Source of the DNA: Dioscorea cayenensis subsp. rotundata | Lineage: Eukaryota; Streptophyta; Magnoliopsida; Dioscoreales; Dioscoreaceae | Assembly (NCBI RefSeq): GCF_009730915.1 | Contig: NC_052489.1 | Coordinates: 29,939,916 to 30,003,915 of the forward strand | DNA: 64,000 nt | Reading direction: 5' to 3' | In this document: positions 1 through 12,027 of the stretch, piece after piece | Position numbering within the stretch: position 1 is the first letter of the stretch | How the letters are laid out: every line of letters starts with the position of its first letter | The notes under the pieces: model-generated | What the model saw: only the letters and a program-made list of their open reading frames with translations | Database searches by the model: none | What the model was told of the DNA's origin: nothing | Translations under genes and position numbers: made by a program

Positions 1-694
1 TTTTGTTTTCTGGTGTCACTGTGATTTCCACTATAAATTTAGTTTCATATAGTGAAAAAATGTTGTTTGCACAGGCCATTATATCAATTTTTGGTGGGAG
101 AGCTTATGGCAGTTGCTGTATTTTTTTGCATTATATGTTATTTGACATGTTACTATTACGGATATGATTGTCTAAGTTTGATTTATTACATGCACTGAAG
201 TTTCATCAGTGGAGAGAATGACATTAGTTGTCTTTGTGGTAATCGTTCATGTCTTATCCTTACTTTTATGTGGCTGCTTATTAAAGATTATCTTAAGTGT
301 ATCATGCACAATCTTCTTTCAAAGATTTCTCTATTTAGATTGCAATCAGAGTAACAGCAAGAGTTAACTACAATGACCAAAAAAAAAAAACTTATTTTTA
401 TATAAAAAAGAAACTTATTTACACCTGAAAGCATGGTCACAACACCATCATCTGGTTAAACAAAATTATGGAAGGTCACAAAATATCAGGCTAGATCTTG
501 AACATAACATTCACATTCTCCTTTTTTTTTCTTCCCCTAAACAAAAAATTCTCTAATCAGTTCAACATGCAACAAACTGAAAAGTTGATGATTCTAGTCA
601 ACGTCCATGTCCAGCAAAATCTTCAGTTTGTAGCAGAAATCAAAAGCCAGCAAAGAGTAAGCACCAAGTGATTGAATTGGCTTTGCAAGTAAGG
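1..694. other. Intergenic DNA downstream of the ARP gene
   Basis: AT-rich sequence with short A and T runs. It probably includes the 3' untranslated region of the minus-strand gene that ends at 695. I see no coding exon, RNA gene or clear repeat here. Confidence 0.5.
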
Positions 695-3600
695 TTAGAG
701 CTTCAAAACCAGTCCTATTGGACAATGGTCACTGCCCATGATGTCTGGAAGAATAAAGGAGTCATGGACATTGTCTGCGATCGATTCCGAGACAAGGAAG
801 TAATCAAGGCGCCACCCTGTACCATTGACAACACAGGTCATTCATGTGGCATTGCCTACTAATAAAACAATTGAAATAAATCTCTACGAGAATTTAAACG
901 TTAATAAAGCATAATGTTAAAAGCGACATAAGTCATAAAGTCATTTGTCATACTCAAATAAGCATGAGAGTTATTCTGTTCTGTAAGAAGTCTGGTAAGA
1001 AATACTTGTTTAACTCTTACATGAGATATGCATTAATTTTTAATATCAGTGATTGATGAATAATGGTTTTAATAACAATGTACCTCTATTGGTTTTGCGT
1101 CCGCCATGCCTGTAACCCCAGTAAGTATAGCCCACCACATTTGGGTTCTGTTTTCGAAAGGTATCAACAAGACCTCTAGCTAAAAAGTTATCACCAAAAG
1201 ACTTCCTTTCTTCATCAGTAAACCCAGCACTTCTGCGATTTCCCTTTGGTATAGAGAGAAAATATGTATTATCATTTATCACCAATGAATAAGATCTAAA
1301 ATGTAAAGGTTGACAAATTTAAGCAACAAAAAAACAGCAGTATAGCTATCACTGACCCCCATTACAAGGAAAATGCACGTGTACATTTTTGGTTGTTTGT
1401 TGTTCATGCTTATTCATAAAAAAGAGCCAGAAAGTCAAATCACATAAACAATTGAAACTCCAAATTAACCAAATGATATCTCTTTAAGAAAACAAACTTT
1501 GATGACACAGAGCATTTTAACAAATGATTTAAAGGTCTAAAGTATTGGTGCACAAACCCGTATCACCTGACCACATATGAATGTGTATGTGTGGTTGTTT
1601 GGTAATCAACTACTTACAGCAGGATTATATATGTCAATTTCTTCATGAGCACAGTTCAGGTCGCCGGTTAAAATGACAGGCTTTGATTTTTCTAGATCCT
1701 GCAAAAAGATTAATACGGTCATCAATCATCAGCATGTTTTGGTATATGCAAGAAGCATCAACTGGCTGCTTTCCTTTAAGCAAGTAAAGTACACACCAAA
1801 TTCTCAATAAAGCAGAGTGCACATATAAAATTTATTCATTTTGGATACAAAACGCTAAATTTCTGTGCAATTAAAGGCCTAGTTTTTCCCAGAAAGATAA
1901 GCAAGTTAACCCCATGCAAATTGTCTTATTTATAGAGGAAACATACAAATCCGTATTCATAACAATGTTAAGCATAATGCACAAATGATCTTCTCTGAGA
2001 AATTTTGAGCATGGGATGACAACTACGGATGACTGTAGGTTGTAAGAAATAATCTCTAAGAAGAAAGTATCAGAAAATTACAGCACACTTACTTTCAGGT
2101 AATTGCTCAAAGTTGTATCCCATTCATTGACCCTGTAAGCCTAGCACCAAAACATGCATATGCTGTGAGTGGAAAGATAAAAAGTTGACACTATTAAAAG
2201 AGTAAAATATTCATTTATGACCTAAAAGGGATAACAAGAAGAAATAAGATCATTGACAGGATTACCAGTCTTCGTAAGCCTTCCCCAGAATTAGGCACAT
2301 AACCGTTAATCAAGTAATATTTATCAAACTCCACTGTAACAAGACGCCCTTCACTATCATGATCAGGCATGCCAAGTCCATACTTGACTGAGATTGGCTT
2401 TATCTGATATATAGGCCAGTTAGTTTTATGCCATAAACAAAATAAGATAAGAAAGGATCTTTCGCAAAGATTCTCTTTCATAAAATAATTCTCATATTAA
2501 CCATGAGATTGTCATCAATGTAATTGCTTTTCACAGGTATTTTTCAGAACAAAATGAAACTTTGTAAGAGACAAACACTACAAAGGTAAACCTGACTAAA
2601 TATTAATACAACCTGGATTTACAAGGCAGTATCATACCCGAGATATGATGGCAGTACCAGAATAACCAAGCTTTGAGACACTGCATGTCCAAAAGCTGTT
2701 ATCATAACCTTCAAACAAACTCTTCCTGATCTCTTCCACATCCTTCTCCTGCACAGCATTTACTTAAATCAGTGTGCCAGGAAACAAACAGAGCTAAGTT
2801 TAAGATGACCAAGATGAGATCTTTCATATGGTTCTTGTTGTGAGTCGTCAAGATGTATGTATAAGAAATTTAAGATTTCTTTCATCCATATCAGAATAAC
2901 TGGATGAAGACAAAAATATGTTATGATTTCTTGGTACCTGCTATGCAATGAAAAACATTCATTACCTGAATTTTGGTCTCTTGCAAACACAGGACATCAA
3001 AGTCCTCCCTTTGAGCTAGTTGGAGTGCAGAGAAACTCTCCAGCTTGAGTAAAGCCCTCAATCCATTAACATTCCAAGATAAGACTTTCATAGACTTTTT
3101 ATCACTGCTGAGAGGTGGAGGCCTCATTGTTTTAGGATTATATGCAACCCATCCCTTCTGTGGTTTCTTGTGAGCAAACACAGTCCATGGTTCACTGGAG
3201 TTCACAGAAGGATCAACTTGATCCACAACTAAAGCATTGCCTTGTATCTTTGAAGAAGCCCTTTTGATTACACGTGATCGCTTGGTGTCTAGAAGCAGGA
3301 CAGATGAATGTATTATTTGCTTCGATGTTAAAAAAAAAAACTTCTATTGGTTGTTTCGGAGCAGCTGTTTCATGCTTACCTAGAACTTCTTTTGTTTCAA
3401 TAGATGATTCTTGCTTGGTGACAACACTTTTGGCACCACCTTTAACTCTGGTGCTCTCAGCGAGCTCTAATTTTGTACTTCTTTTCTTCGTTTGTTGAGG
3501 AACTTCAGAAACAGCAACAGAATTTTCCGCATCATCCTCAGAAGTTGTTGAAGCCTTCGCCTTTCTTTTTGCTGATGAAATATCAGGTTGAGACATCTTG

Positions 3601-4943
3601 AAGGCTGAGGATAGGCTTTCTGATACTGGAATAGATGTTTTATCTGTGTCTGCAATATCATTTTCTGCATCATCACTACCACAAAAAGTACATACTGCTT
3701 GAATCAATTCAAACAAACAACAGAAATTGCTACCATTTTCCTTCTTCGTCGAGTAAGTCATCAGTGCTGATACAAGATCTTTTTTCCTGCCTTTGCTGGG
3801 GATTCCTACCCTCCTTGATTGTTGGAGTACACGGAAATAACATTGATGACAATTAGCCTTATCAAAAGCAATGTGTTATGGCTAACAAAGTTCTATACTC
3901 TTTACCTTGTTAGTTTCCGGAGCTCTTCTACTGTCATAGATTCAAGCCTACTTGGGTCATTCCTGATAAACTCAATGCCTACAGGGTTTTCCATTGCTTC
4001 TTCCTGAAAGTCAAAACACTCAATAATAATATTCACAAATACTGTAAACAATACAACCAAAAAAAAAAGAATCTTTGAAGTATAAGTCTAAAACCTTTTC
4101 CATAATCTTCTCAGTCTGACCAGAGCAATCAATAGAACTCCTAACTTTTCTGCCTCTTTGGAAGCTGAAGGTTGTGGAAGATGAGCAAAATCTTGAATGG
4201 TGGATTCCGATCCCTCCCAATTTCACACAAACCGACTCTCTAACAGCTAATTTTATACAAGGCACTGCACTGTCTGAAAAAAGAAATGCTTGAATCCAAA
4301 AACCAAGGATAGCATGAGATGCGAGTCTGTTTGCATTGACGCGGACTAAAAAGTAAAAACATAACACACACACACGCACCCAGTTCTTTTGCTTTTTACT
4401 CATGATAGTTTCTGTTTTTAATCAAACATAAGGAAACATTTTCCTTTTTTTTTTTTCTTTTCTATTCCTCCATTTTCCCTCAATCCAAACACAACCTCGC
4501 AATCAAACCACGCAAACAAACCAAGCATTTAAACCCAATAATCAACTGCGAAAACTTTATGCCAACACAAACCACAAAATTTCTCCCAGGCGACAGCACA
4601 TAGCACGCAAAAACAAGGTTTTTTTTTCTCCCAAAACCTCGCAATCAGACCACGCACACAATAACACAACCAAAGACGAAAACTTTATCTCAAAAAAACA
4701 ACCAATGCGTCACAACCAACACGAATCACGCAAGAACAAGACTTTTCTCCCAAGGAACTCGAATCAAATCCCAAAATAATCATGAAAATATAGCAATAGC
4801 CATTGAATCACGAGGAGAAAGTGAGAGAAGACCTATCCCTAAAAAAGAGCGGAGCTGTCCATAGATTATCTCGCAGATAGTGTGACAAAGGCAAGAGAGA
4901 CGTACGCTGAGAAGAGAATGGTGGCTTGTGCTGCGAGCGGCAT
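695..4943 (-). CDS. ARP: Apurinic/apyrimidinic endonuclease, ARP type, with SAP domain
   Basis: This is a base-excision-repair endonuclease that cuts DNA 5' of abasic sites; the plant ARP homologue is reported in plastids. My model has 12 coding exons (plus coordinates): 695-816, 1084-1243, 1618-1698, 2093-2140, 2266-2403, 2638-2748, 2966-3288, 3380-3664, 3734-3813, 3906-4003, 4095-4269 and 4906-4943. All phases agree and give 552 aa. Residues 1-80 look like an organelle transit peptide. Residues about 84-125 form a SAP DNA-binding motif ([11 protein letters not shown], then [10 protein letters not shown]). The exonuclease III fold starts near residue 292 with [14 protein letters not shown]. 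Catalytic motifs LQETK, TGDLN and GSDHCP are all present, and the protein ends LVLKL. The linker (about 130-290) is charged and low in complexity. The first two exons and the start codon are the least certain part. A CT-rich leader lies just upstream. Confidence 0.93.
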
Positions 4944-4963
4944 CCCCCAGTGAAGCTCAGTAC

Positions 4964-4969
4964 AGAGAC

Positions 4970-5001
<32 letters not shown>

Positions 5002-5030
5002 GAAGAAAGAGATATATATATATATATATA
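4964..5030. repeat. (GA)n followed by (TA)n microsatellite
   Basis: About 38 bases of GA repeat run into about 18 bases of TA repeat. On the minus strand this reads as a CT-rich tract just upstream of the ARP start codon, so it may be part of that gene's leader or core promoter. CT/GA-rich leaders are common in plant genes. Confidence 0.85.
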
Positions 5031-5465
5031 ATGATAAATTTTGAATTTCATTATCATTTATGCGATTATTATATAATGACCAAATTTTTTTATTTTATGT
5101 TATTTTGCATCATTTCTTAAAAAATCTCTCAATAAAATAATAGTGAGATTTCATCATCTTCACAATAGATTAAAATCCACGCTATAATAATTCAAATAAA
5201 ATACATTAATTTTTCCCAAAAAAAAACAAAATCAATTTTATAGATTTCTTTGATTTTTAAATTAAAAATAAATCAAAACCAATTAACATCAGCTGTTCAA
5301 AATCTCACTTCACATAAAATAGCATAAAAAATTCTGTATGGTTGGACGAGGAATTTCCGATTATGAACATTTATTAAAAAAAAATCAAAACAAAAATCAT
5401 AAAGTATTTATTACTAATATTTAAATGTGGTAATTAAATGTGCATTACCACATTTGTCCTTGATT
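5031..5465. other. AT-rich intergenic DNA
   Basis: Low-complexity AT-rich DNA between the ARP promoter side and the next GC-rich block. I see no gene or recognisable repeat. Confidence 0.5.
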
Positions 5466-5753
5466 TCAAAATTTTAAATAACAATAATGACAAATCAAGC
5501 AGCTTACCATATGAAACGAATCCGAGGTAAGCTCACCGCCATACATCACTTGACCGTTTCCCAGTCTCGGTGAGGAAATGAGGAATCCCTCTTTGCTGGT
5601 ACTGGTTCGAAGCTCCGCTTCACCGGCGGTGATCCGATCCCAGACCGCCATCAGAGCGAAAGGGGGAGAAGAACTCCCCTTATTATAGCTTTGCTCTTCA
5701 ACCTCTTCTTCTTTTTCTCTCGTCTTCTTCCCCGCTTCTCTTCTCCCTTTCAT
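5466..5753 (-). other. Unassigned open frame between two divergent genes
   Basis: A 95-codon frame in a GC-rich block. From the internal methionine (MAVWDRITAGEAELRTS) it reads without low complexity up to SDSFHM, followed directly by a GTAAGC sequence that could be a splice donor. I do not recognise the product. No acceptable downstream exon is visible in the 520 AT-rich bases before the ARP start, so it may be a broken first exon, an upstream part of the UBP24-like leader read antisense, or chance. The opposite strand is also open here. Confidence 0.2.
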
Positions 5754-5917
5754 GTCTTCCGATCGCCTCCACTCCCCCTTCTTTCACTTTGGGTTTCGAA
5801 GCCTAGCTCCCACTATACGGCTTCGTTTCTGCTGCTCTGATCCTAGGCAATATCCTTGTCTTGCTTTTGGTTCTTCCTGGGTTTTGGTTTCTTCGGCTTT
5901 GAGGCTTGGCGGACGAG

Positions 5918-8900
5918 ATGGGTGATCAGACGGTATTGTTTCGGTTTAAAACTCTAGGTTTCGCTTCTCTGGTTTGAGGATTTTTAGTTAGGGTTTAGAT
6001 TTCGGGTGGATGCGAGTTGATGTGTTAGATTGATGTTAGGGTTTTTGATTCTTATGGTTTTTTTTTTATTTTTTTTTCTTTTTTGGTTGTAGGAGTGGTG
6101 AATGACTTAGTTTGGTTTGGTATTTAAAAAATAATAATAAAAATAAAAATCATGTACGAACTTGATAAAAAGGTGGTAACTTTTGACGGCTGTTTTAATA
6201 CGGATGCATTTGTGTTATTTCTGTGTTCAATGAAAGCTTGACGATATGTGTTGCCTTCGTATTGATGATTTTTGGACTTTATTGGAGATGAGTATTTTTT
6301 TAGCTATATGGCATTACATGGGGTTAGCTCATGTTGTATCGAAAATTAAATGCTTCCATTCCTTTCACGTTAAATGATGGGAAGAAATATTTGTGGAAGT
6401 AATTACATGGTAAACTCATGAGGCTTGTTACTTTTAGGTCTGCAATGATGATGAATATTTTATCTTTTTAGTTCATCTTTAATTTGGTTTTGTAGGTGTG
6501 CATTGTTCTTTTCATTGATGCTTTCTGTGAGTTTATATGGGTGTTTTCATATATGAGTTGATTCATTGTATCTTTTGATGTTTCACTCTACTTGTGGTTG
6601 AGAAGGACACACTTGCTTCTTTCTCAGCGTTTTTTTTAACCTGAAATTCTCTTTGCTTATCCTTTCTTTCTGTGCATTCTGGAGCAGTTTATTATTTTTG
6701 GATCATTTACTGAAGAGGAAACAAGGTTTTTTCAAAATCAATTTAGTAAAAATGTTGGCGGCACTGCTGGAAAGACTGAATTGCAATTTGGCTCTTTGGA
6801 CTTTGCCTCTCTGACTCCACCAAAAGATTTTGAGTGCTAAACAGGAACAAAAATCAGAAAATATCCTAGGTTCAAAGCTGGTTTGCAAAGGGCAAATCAT
6901 CCAAGAAAAGAAGCAAATGTAACTAAAGGACTTTGAAGAAGTTTCACAAACTCAAATTAATGGAACTAGCAATGGCTCTTTATCCCATAATGGTTTGGTT
7001 GTTGAAAATGGGAGAGAATCTTGTGCTTTGAGTTTGTCAAGAGTTGCGGAAGAAGAGAAAATTGGTGATACAGAGTTGTTGACATGCAAAAAAACACATG
7101 ATGGGTATGAAAAAGCTGGAAGCAGTAACTCATCAATTTAATTCACCAGAAGCTCCGACTTCTGTCAAAAATGTTTCAGAAACATCAAGCAAACAAGAAA
7201 AGCTACCCAAAATCCTGATGCCACGTGGCTTGATAAATTCTGGAAACCTTTGCTTTTCTCAATGCGACATTGCAGGCTCTTCTCTCATGCTCACCATTTG
7301 CTTGTCTACTGCAGGAACTTAGAAATCGTGATATTCCCAAGGTTCTGATCTTTCGGGAGACTCAAGCGATAATTTTACTTTCCTTGCTTGTAACCGACTC
7401 CTCTGATCGTTATTGTGATCACTTTCGGCATTGTAGGTTGACTATCCAACATTGCATGCATTTGTAGAGTTCATCTCTAACTTTGACATGCCAAATGATT
7501 TGAGCTCAAAAATCAGTGAGATGCCAGCTCTTGAAAGTGGGAAGCCTTTTAGTCCAAACATGTTTGACCATGTTTTGAGGAAATTTACTCCAGATTTGCA
7601 GGCTGGCATATCAGGAAGACCAAGGTTTGTGCCCATGTCCTGTTGAGTTCCTGCTGGTTCTCTGCTCCAAAATCTGTGTGAAACATGCTGAGTTTTTCCC
7701 TTTTTGTGCTTTTACTTCTCTCATCCATCTAATTTCTCCCTCTTTATGTTAGAAATTATTGGCAGGAATTAAAATGTTAGTAAGTAGATCTTGATGTGCT
7801 AAAGTTGGAGAGTGCTTTGATTCTCTTGTGGTTTTCTTCTTTTTCATGCTTCTTTAGGGAATAAGTTTCATTTGGTTTAATTTTCAAAACCATTTTAATT
7901 AGAAAATTAACCTACTTTCCTTTACTCTCTTGTTAACTAGAGTTTTTCATTTGCACTTTATTTGTTACTTGTTTGATGCTGGTTTTCCCCAAGAAAGTGA
8001 TGCACTGCCTATCCTTGTTTCTCCATGTGAAGATGAAAACTTTGATATTTTTTATCTATGAATGATATCCCATTTTTAATGATATTTCCAGGAAATTTAC
8101 TGGTTTATTAGAAAAATTCTTACTTTAGAAATTCCTTATTAGAATTCCTATAGTTGGTTGGAAGCATACTTTCTTTATTCTTCATAAAGCTCTAACTTGT
8201 CACATCATCTGTTGCATTTAAAGCATCTTTCTTATGATCTTATCTTTGCAGACAAGAAGATGCCCAGGAGTTCTTGAGTTTTGTTATGGATCAAATGCAT
8301 GATGAACTATTGAAGCTTGAAAACCCTTTATTCAGTCAAAATGAGAAGTGTTCTTTTTTTATTTCATCTGTTGAAGATGATGGTTGGGAAACAGTTGGAC
8401 CAAAAAACAAATCTGCTGTGACCAGAACTCAGAAATTTATGCCATCCCAGTTAAGTGCAATATTTGGAGGACAACTGAGAAGTGTCGTGAAGGCAAGAGG
8501 TATATTAGTTGGAACAGGTGGCAGTAATACTATTTTAGTTTGGTATAAAATTATTGACTAGAGTATATTGCCATGGTTTCTTTCAAGGGGAAAAGCCTAA
8601 TAAGATGTATTGGTAAATTGGGTATAAAAATGAAAATCTGGTTTCAATCTCGAGTTGGTTTAACTTCTCCAATTTGAGACTTATGTTTTAACTAATAAGT
8701 TGTGGTGCAAGTTGAAACAATGAAATATAAAGAACTGAAAAATATAACACTTTTCAAAGCGGCATTTTGATAATGCAAAATATTAGGGATTTGCTTAAAG
8801 AAAGATGTGTTTATTTTTCAATATATATATATATATATATATTATGAAATAAATAAACTGTATTATACCCCGATAATATTTGCATACATCTCCTTATCGA

Positions 8901-11578
8901 TTCCAAAGTTTTGCATGAGTAAATTTTTTGACAATAAATGGAAATACATAAAATGGCACTTGCCTCTTAAGCTATACGTCTAGTCGTATATCTTATTTGT
9001 CACCTGTTTGTTATAACTATCTAACTTTCCTGCTCAATCTAGAAACTAGATTCTTTAATGCAAAGAATATGAGAACTTGCTTGTAGAATGGGGCTTTAGC
9101 ATTCAAAAGGGTATACTTTCTGGATTGCTGTGTGATCATTCATCTCTCTGAAATAATTCTAAATTTGGTATGGTTTTAACTACTTAAACAGAATGTGCTG
9201 ACAGTCAAAGTGCTAAATTTAGACTGTCATCAATTACATCAACTAAACGGGGATCAGTTTGAATGTCACATGAAGTAATGAACATAATCTTCTTCAAACT
9301 AACTGTGTGATAATCTTCGATCTTTTATTTATGCCTAGCGTAGTTTGTTTGCTGCATAGACTTAAGTGGCCTTCCTTACTTTTCCTTCAAATAACCTGGA
9401 TGAAGTTGTTATCTCATGTAGGCAGCAAGGCTTCAGCTACAGTTCAGCCCTACCTCTTGCTTCATCTTGATATTCATCCTGAATCCGTCCATACAATTGA
9501 AGATGCATTGCATTTATTTTCTGCTCCTGAAGCTCTTGAGGGATACAAAGCATCAGCTGGCAAGGTATCAAATTTATCATCTTGTAGCAATACATATATC
9601 AGGAAGTAACAACCATGTGATTGTAATCATCCATCTCCATTTTCTTTGTTTGAGCCTCAAAATATGCCTCTTAAGGTAGGATTAGTTGGAGGCCTTCAAT
9701 TCTTGTATTACTCATTTTTCGTTTGTTGTGCTCATGTGTCTTATTACAATCTTCCAGTTGGGTTCTATTTCTAATATAGAGACACTATGATATGTCCCCT
9801 GCAGTAACAACTAGGCTTTATGCTTTCCTAAGCTGATCTGTTATGGAGATATGAGTTTATGGAATGCATTTAATGAGGTGTCATCCAAGGGAAAAATCTC
9901 GACCTTTCATGCACAACGGCATAGGCATATCATAGCTATGGAGGCATTGACTATTAGTGAAGTTTTCTTTTGCTGTTGTGTATCCTTGTTAATTTAGAAT
10001 CATATTATCAATGATGGTGTTAAAGAGCAGAAAGAAAGGCAAAACCAAACTTTATGGTCCTGGTTATGATAGTGGGTAGAAGATGACCATTTCATGTTCC
10101 CTTTTGGCTTCCATCTCTCATTTTGAAAATTACTTGACCAGGGTATGGATAACTAGTGATGACCACTTTGGACAGCATTCTGATTTCAACATGATAAAAA
10201 CAAAACCATATTCACTTGCTGCTATTTACATTGTAATAACAACTAGGAATGGAATGAAAATGGCTATTTTGAATGAGTCAAGCATGCTATTGATCATTTC
10301 ACTCTTGGACACTTCTTTGCTTCCAATACTATACTATAATTGATGGGCATGATAGTAATTTTTGGCCCGAACTTTTCATAATCTCTCACACTTCCTTGTG
10401 AGTGACCTTCCACAAAAACATAATCTAGTTGGATAAGAGTAGTTGATCTATGGTTTGCAAGATAGTTGGAGTTGCCCATCGTGCACAATCTGGTGATTTG
10501 TTAGATGAGAAGTCTATCAAGATTTACCAACAATCCCCTCACCAGAACTGAATAGAAATTTACATATTATGACAAGAAGTCTGTCTGAGTCCAAGCAAGT
10601 TTCATCCATTCTTAAGTTTCAGTTACCCGCTTTGATGGTGTGTAGCTCAAACAAATTTATGTGCGTCACCTTATGTAGATATAGAAATGATTGTTCATGT
10701 GGGTTTAAGTGTGTGCCTGTTTGCCATTAGAGCAAAGCTGGAAGTTCCTTCTCATTCAACGTCAGTTTGCATCTACATCTTCATTTAGATTTAGAAATGA
10801 CTGTTCTTTTGGTGTTGGAGACTTTCCTCTGTTTAATTGGTACCTGCAAACCAGGAAGCAAGAATTATATATTTAGAAAATAGATAAACAATAATAATTC
10901 AAAGTTGTCCCAATTTTGAACCCATTCATATAATTTTCTTTCAGCATTTGGTGAAAATGTTCTAGTGAAGAAAATTTTGGCAATGTTGACATTTCTTCAC
11001 ATGTCTTCTGTCTGAGGTTTTGATTCTGATTATGGATAGGGAATTTATCTGCAGGCTGCTGAGGTTGCCGCCAGCAAATCAGTTAAGATACAGGAGCTCT
11101 CCAGGATTATGATATTGCATCTCATGCGATTTAGTTATGGCAGCAAAGGTATGGCTAAACTACACAAGCCTGTCTGCTTCCCACTTGAGCTTGTGCTTGG
11201 CCGTGAATTGCTTGCAACCCCAGTGTCAGAGGTGATCTGTTTTTGTAAATCTTTTTCTTAATGTTTCAAGGTCCAGAGATACTAGTAAACTATACAAGCA
11301 TCAGATCACCATACTGCTCTAGCTGATATTGACACATTGTGATTGAACTGGTAATTTTTCTCATTCATTCTACTCTCGGTTTCATGCAGGGTCGGAAGTA
11401 TGAGCTCGTTGCTACCATCACTCATCATGGTAGAGAACCCTCAAGAGGGCATTATACATCGGATGCCAGGATTTCTCATGGTCGGTGGCTTCGATATGAT
11501 GATGCATCGGTTACTGCTGTGAGCATAAATGATGTCCTCCATGATCAGGCCTATGTTCTCTTCTACAAACAAGTGTAG
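5918..11578 (+). CDS. UBP24: Ubiquitin carboxyl-terminal hydrolase, UBP24-like, with frame breaks
   Basis: A cysteine deubiquitinase of the USP family. Exons: 5918-5932, 6688-7341, 7437-7624, 8252-8499, 9422-9564, 11055-11231 and 11390-11578. The Cys box is [10 protein letters not shown], with [10 protein letters not shown] downstream. The His box ([16 protein letters not shown]) and the C-terminal [12 protein letters not shown] are intact, as is the central [13 protein letters not shown]. Exons 3-7 are clean. Exon 2 breaks the frame at about 6826-6831, 7137-7139 and 7254-7257, each explained by one extra T in a T run, and has one in-frame stop at 6920-6922. The last extra T falls immediately after the catalytic Cys codon. 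Clean splice sites and strong conservation elsewhere favour consensus errors for the indels, but the stop leaves real pseudogenisation possible. The N terminus ([12 protein letters not shown]) matches plant UBP24 proteins. Confidence 0.8.
8821..8841. repeat. (TA)n microsatellite in an intron
   Basis: About ten TA units inside the fourth intron of the UBP24-like gene. No function is implied. Confidence 0.9.
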
Positions 11579-12027
11579 ATTGAATCAAATCCTCTTCCAG
11601 CTGTATAGATGTGTGACTGGTTCTTCTGACTATGTGAGTTCTAAAGTTTTACTTTTCTATGCCTTATATGTAATGCTTCCATCTATGCAAAAAGGATAAT
11701 TCTTTCTTTTTTCTTTTCTTTTTTACCAGCTGATGTTGTGGCAATGCTTCCTGTAATCTTATTGTTTGAGTGAATAATGCTAGTGTATTCGAAAATTTTA
11801 TTTTCCATGTTTTGATCCATTGCATACCTTTTTGGGGTTTGTTTCCACTTTCCAGTGGATTTCTTTTGAAAAGTTCTCTAGAGAAAATAAAGGCTATTAT
11901 TGTTCCGTAGAAAAAGTTAGTGTTACATGAAGACTAGATAGCACGGCTTTGAACAGATTAGGAATATTCAAACCAGGCCCTTTCTATTCTCAATAAATTA
12001 GAAGCACTAAACCTCTTCTTCATCATC
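11579..12027. other. 3' flank of the UBP24-like gene
   Basis: Probable 3' untranslated region, with an AATAAA signal at 11885-11890, followed by a short spacer before the kinase copy. No other feature is seen. Confidence 0.5.
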
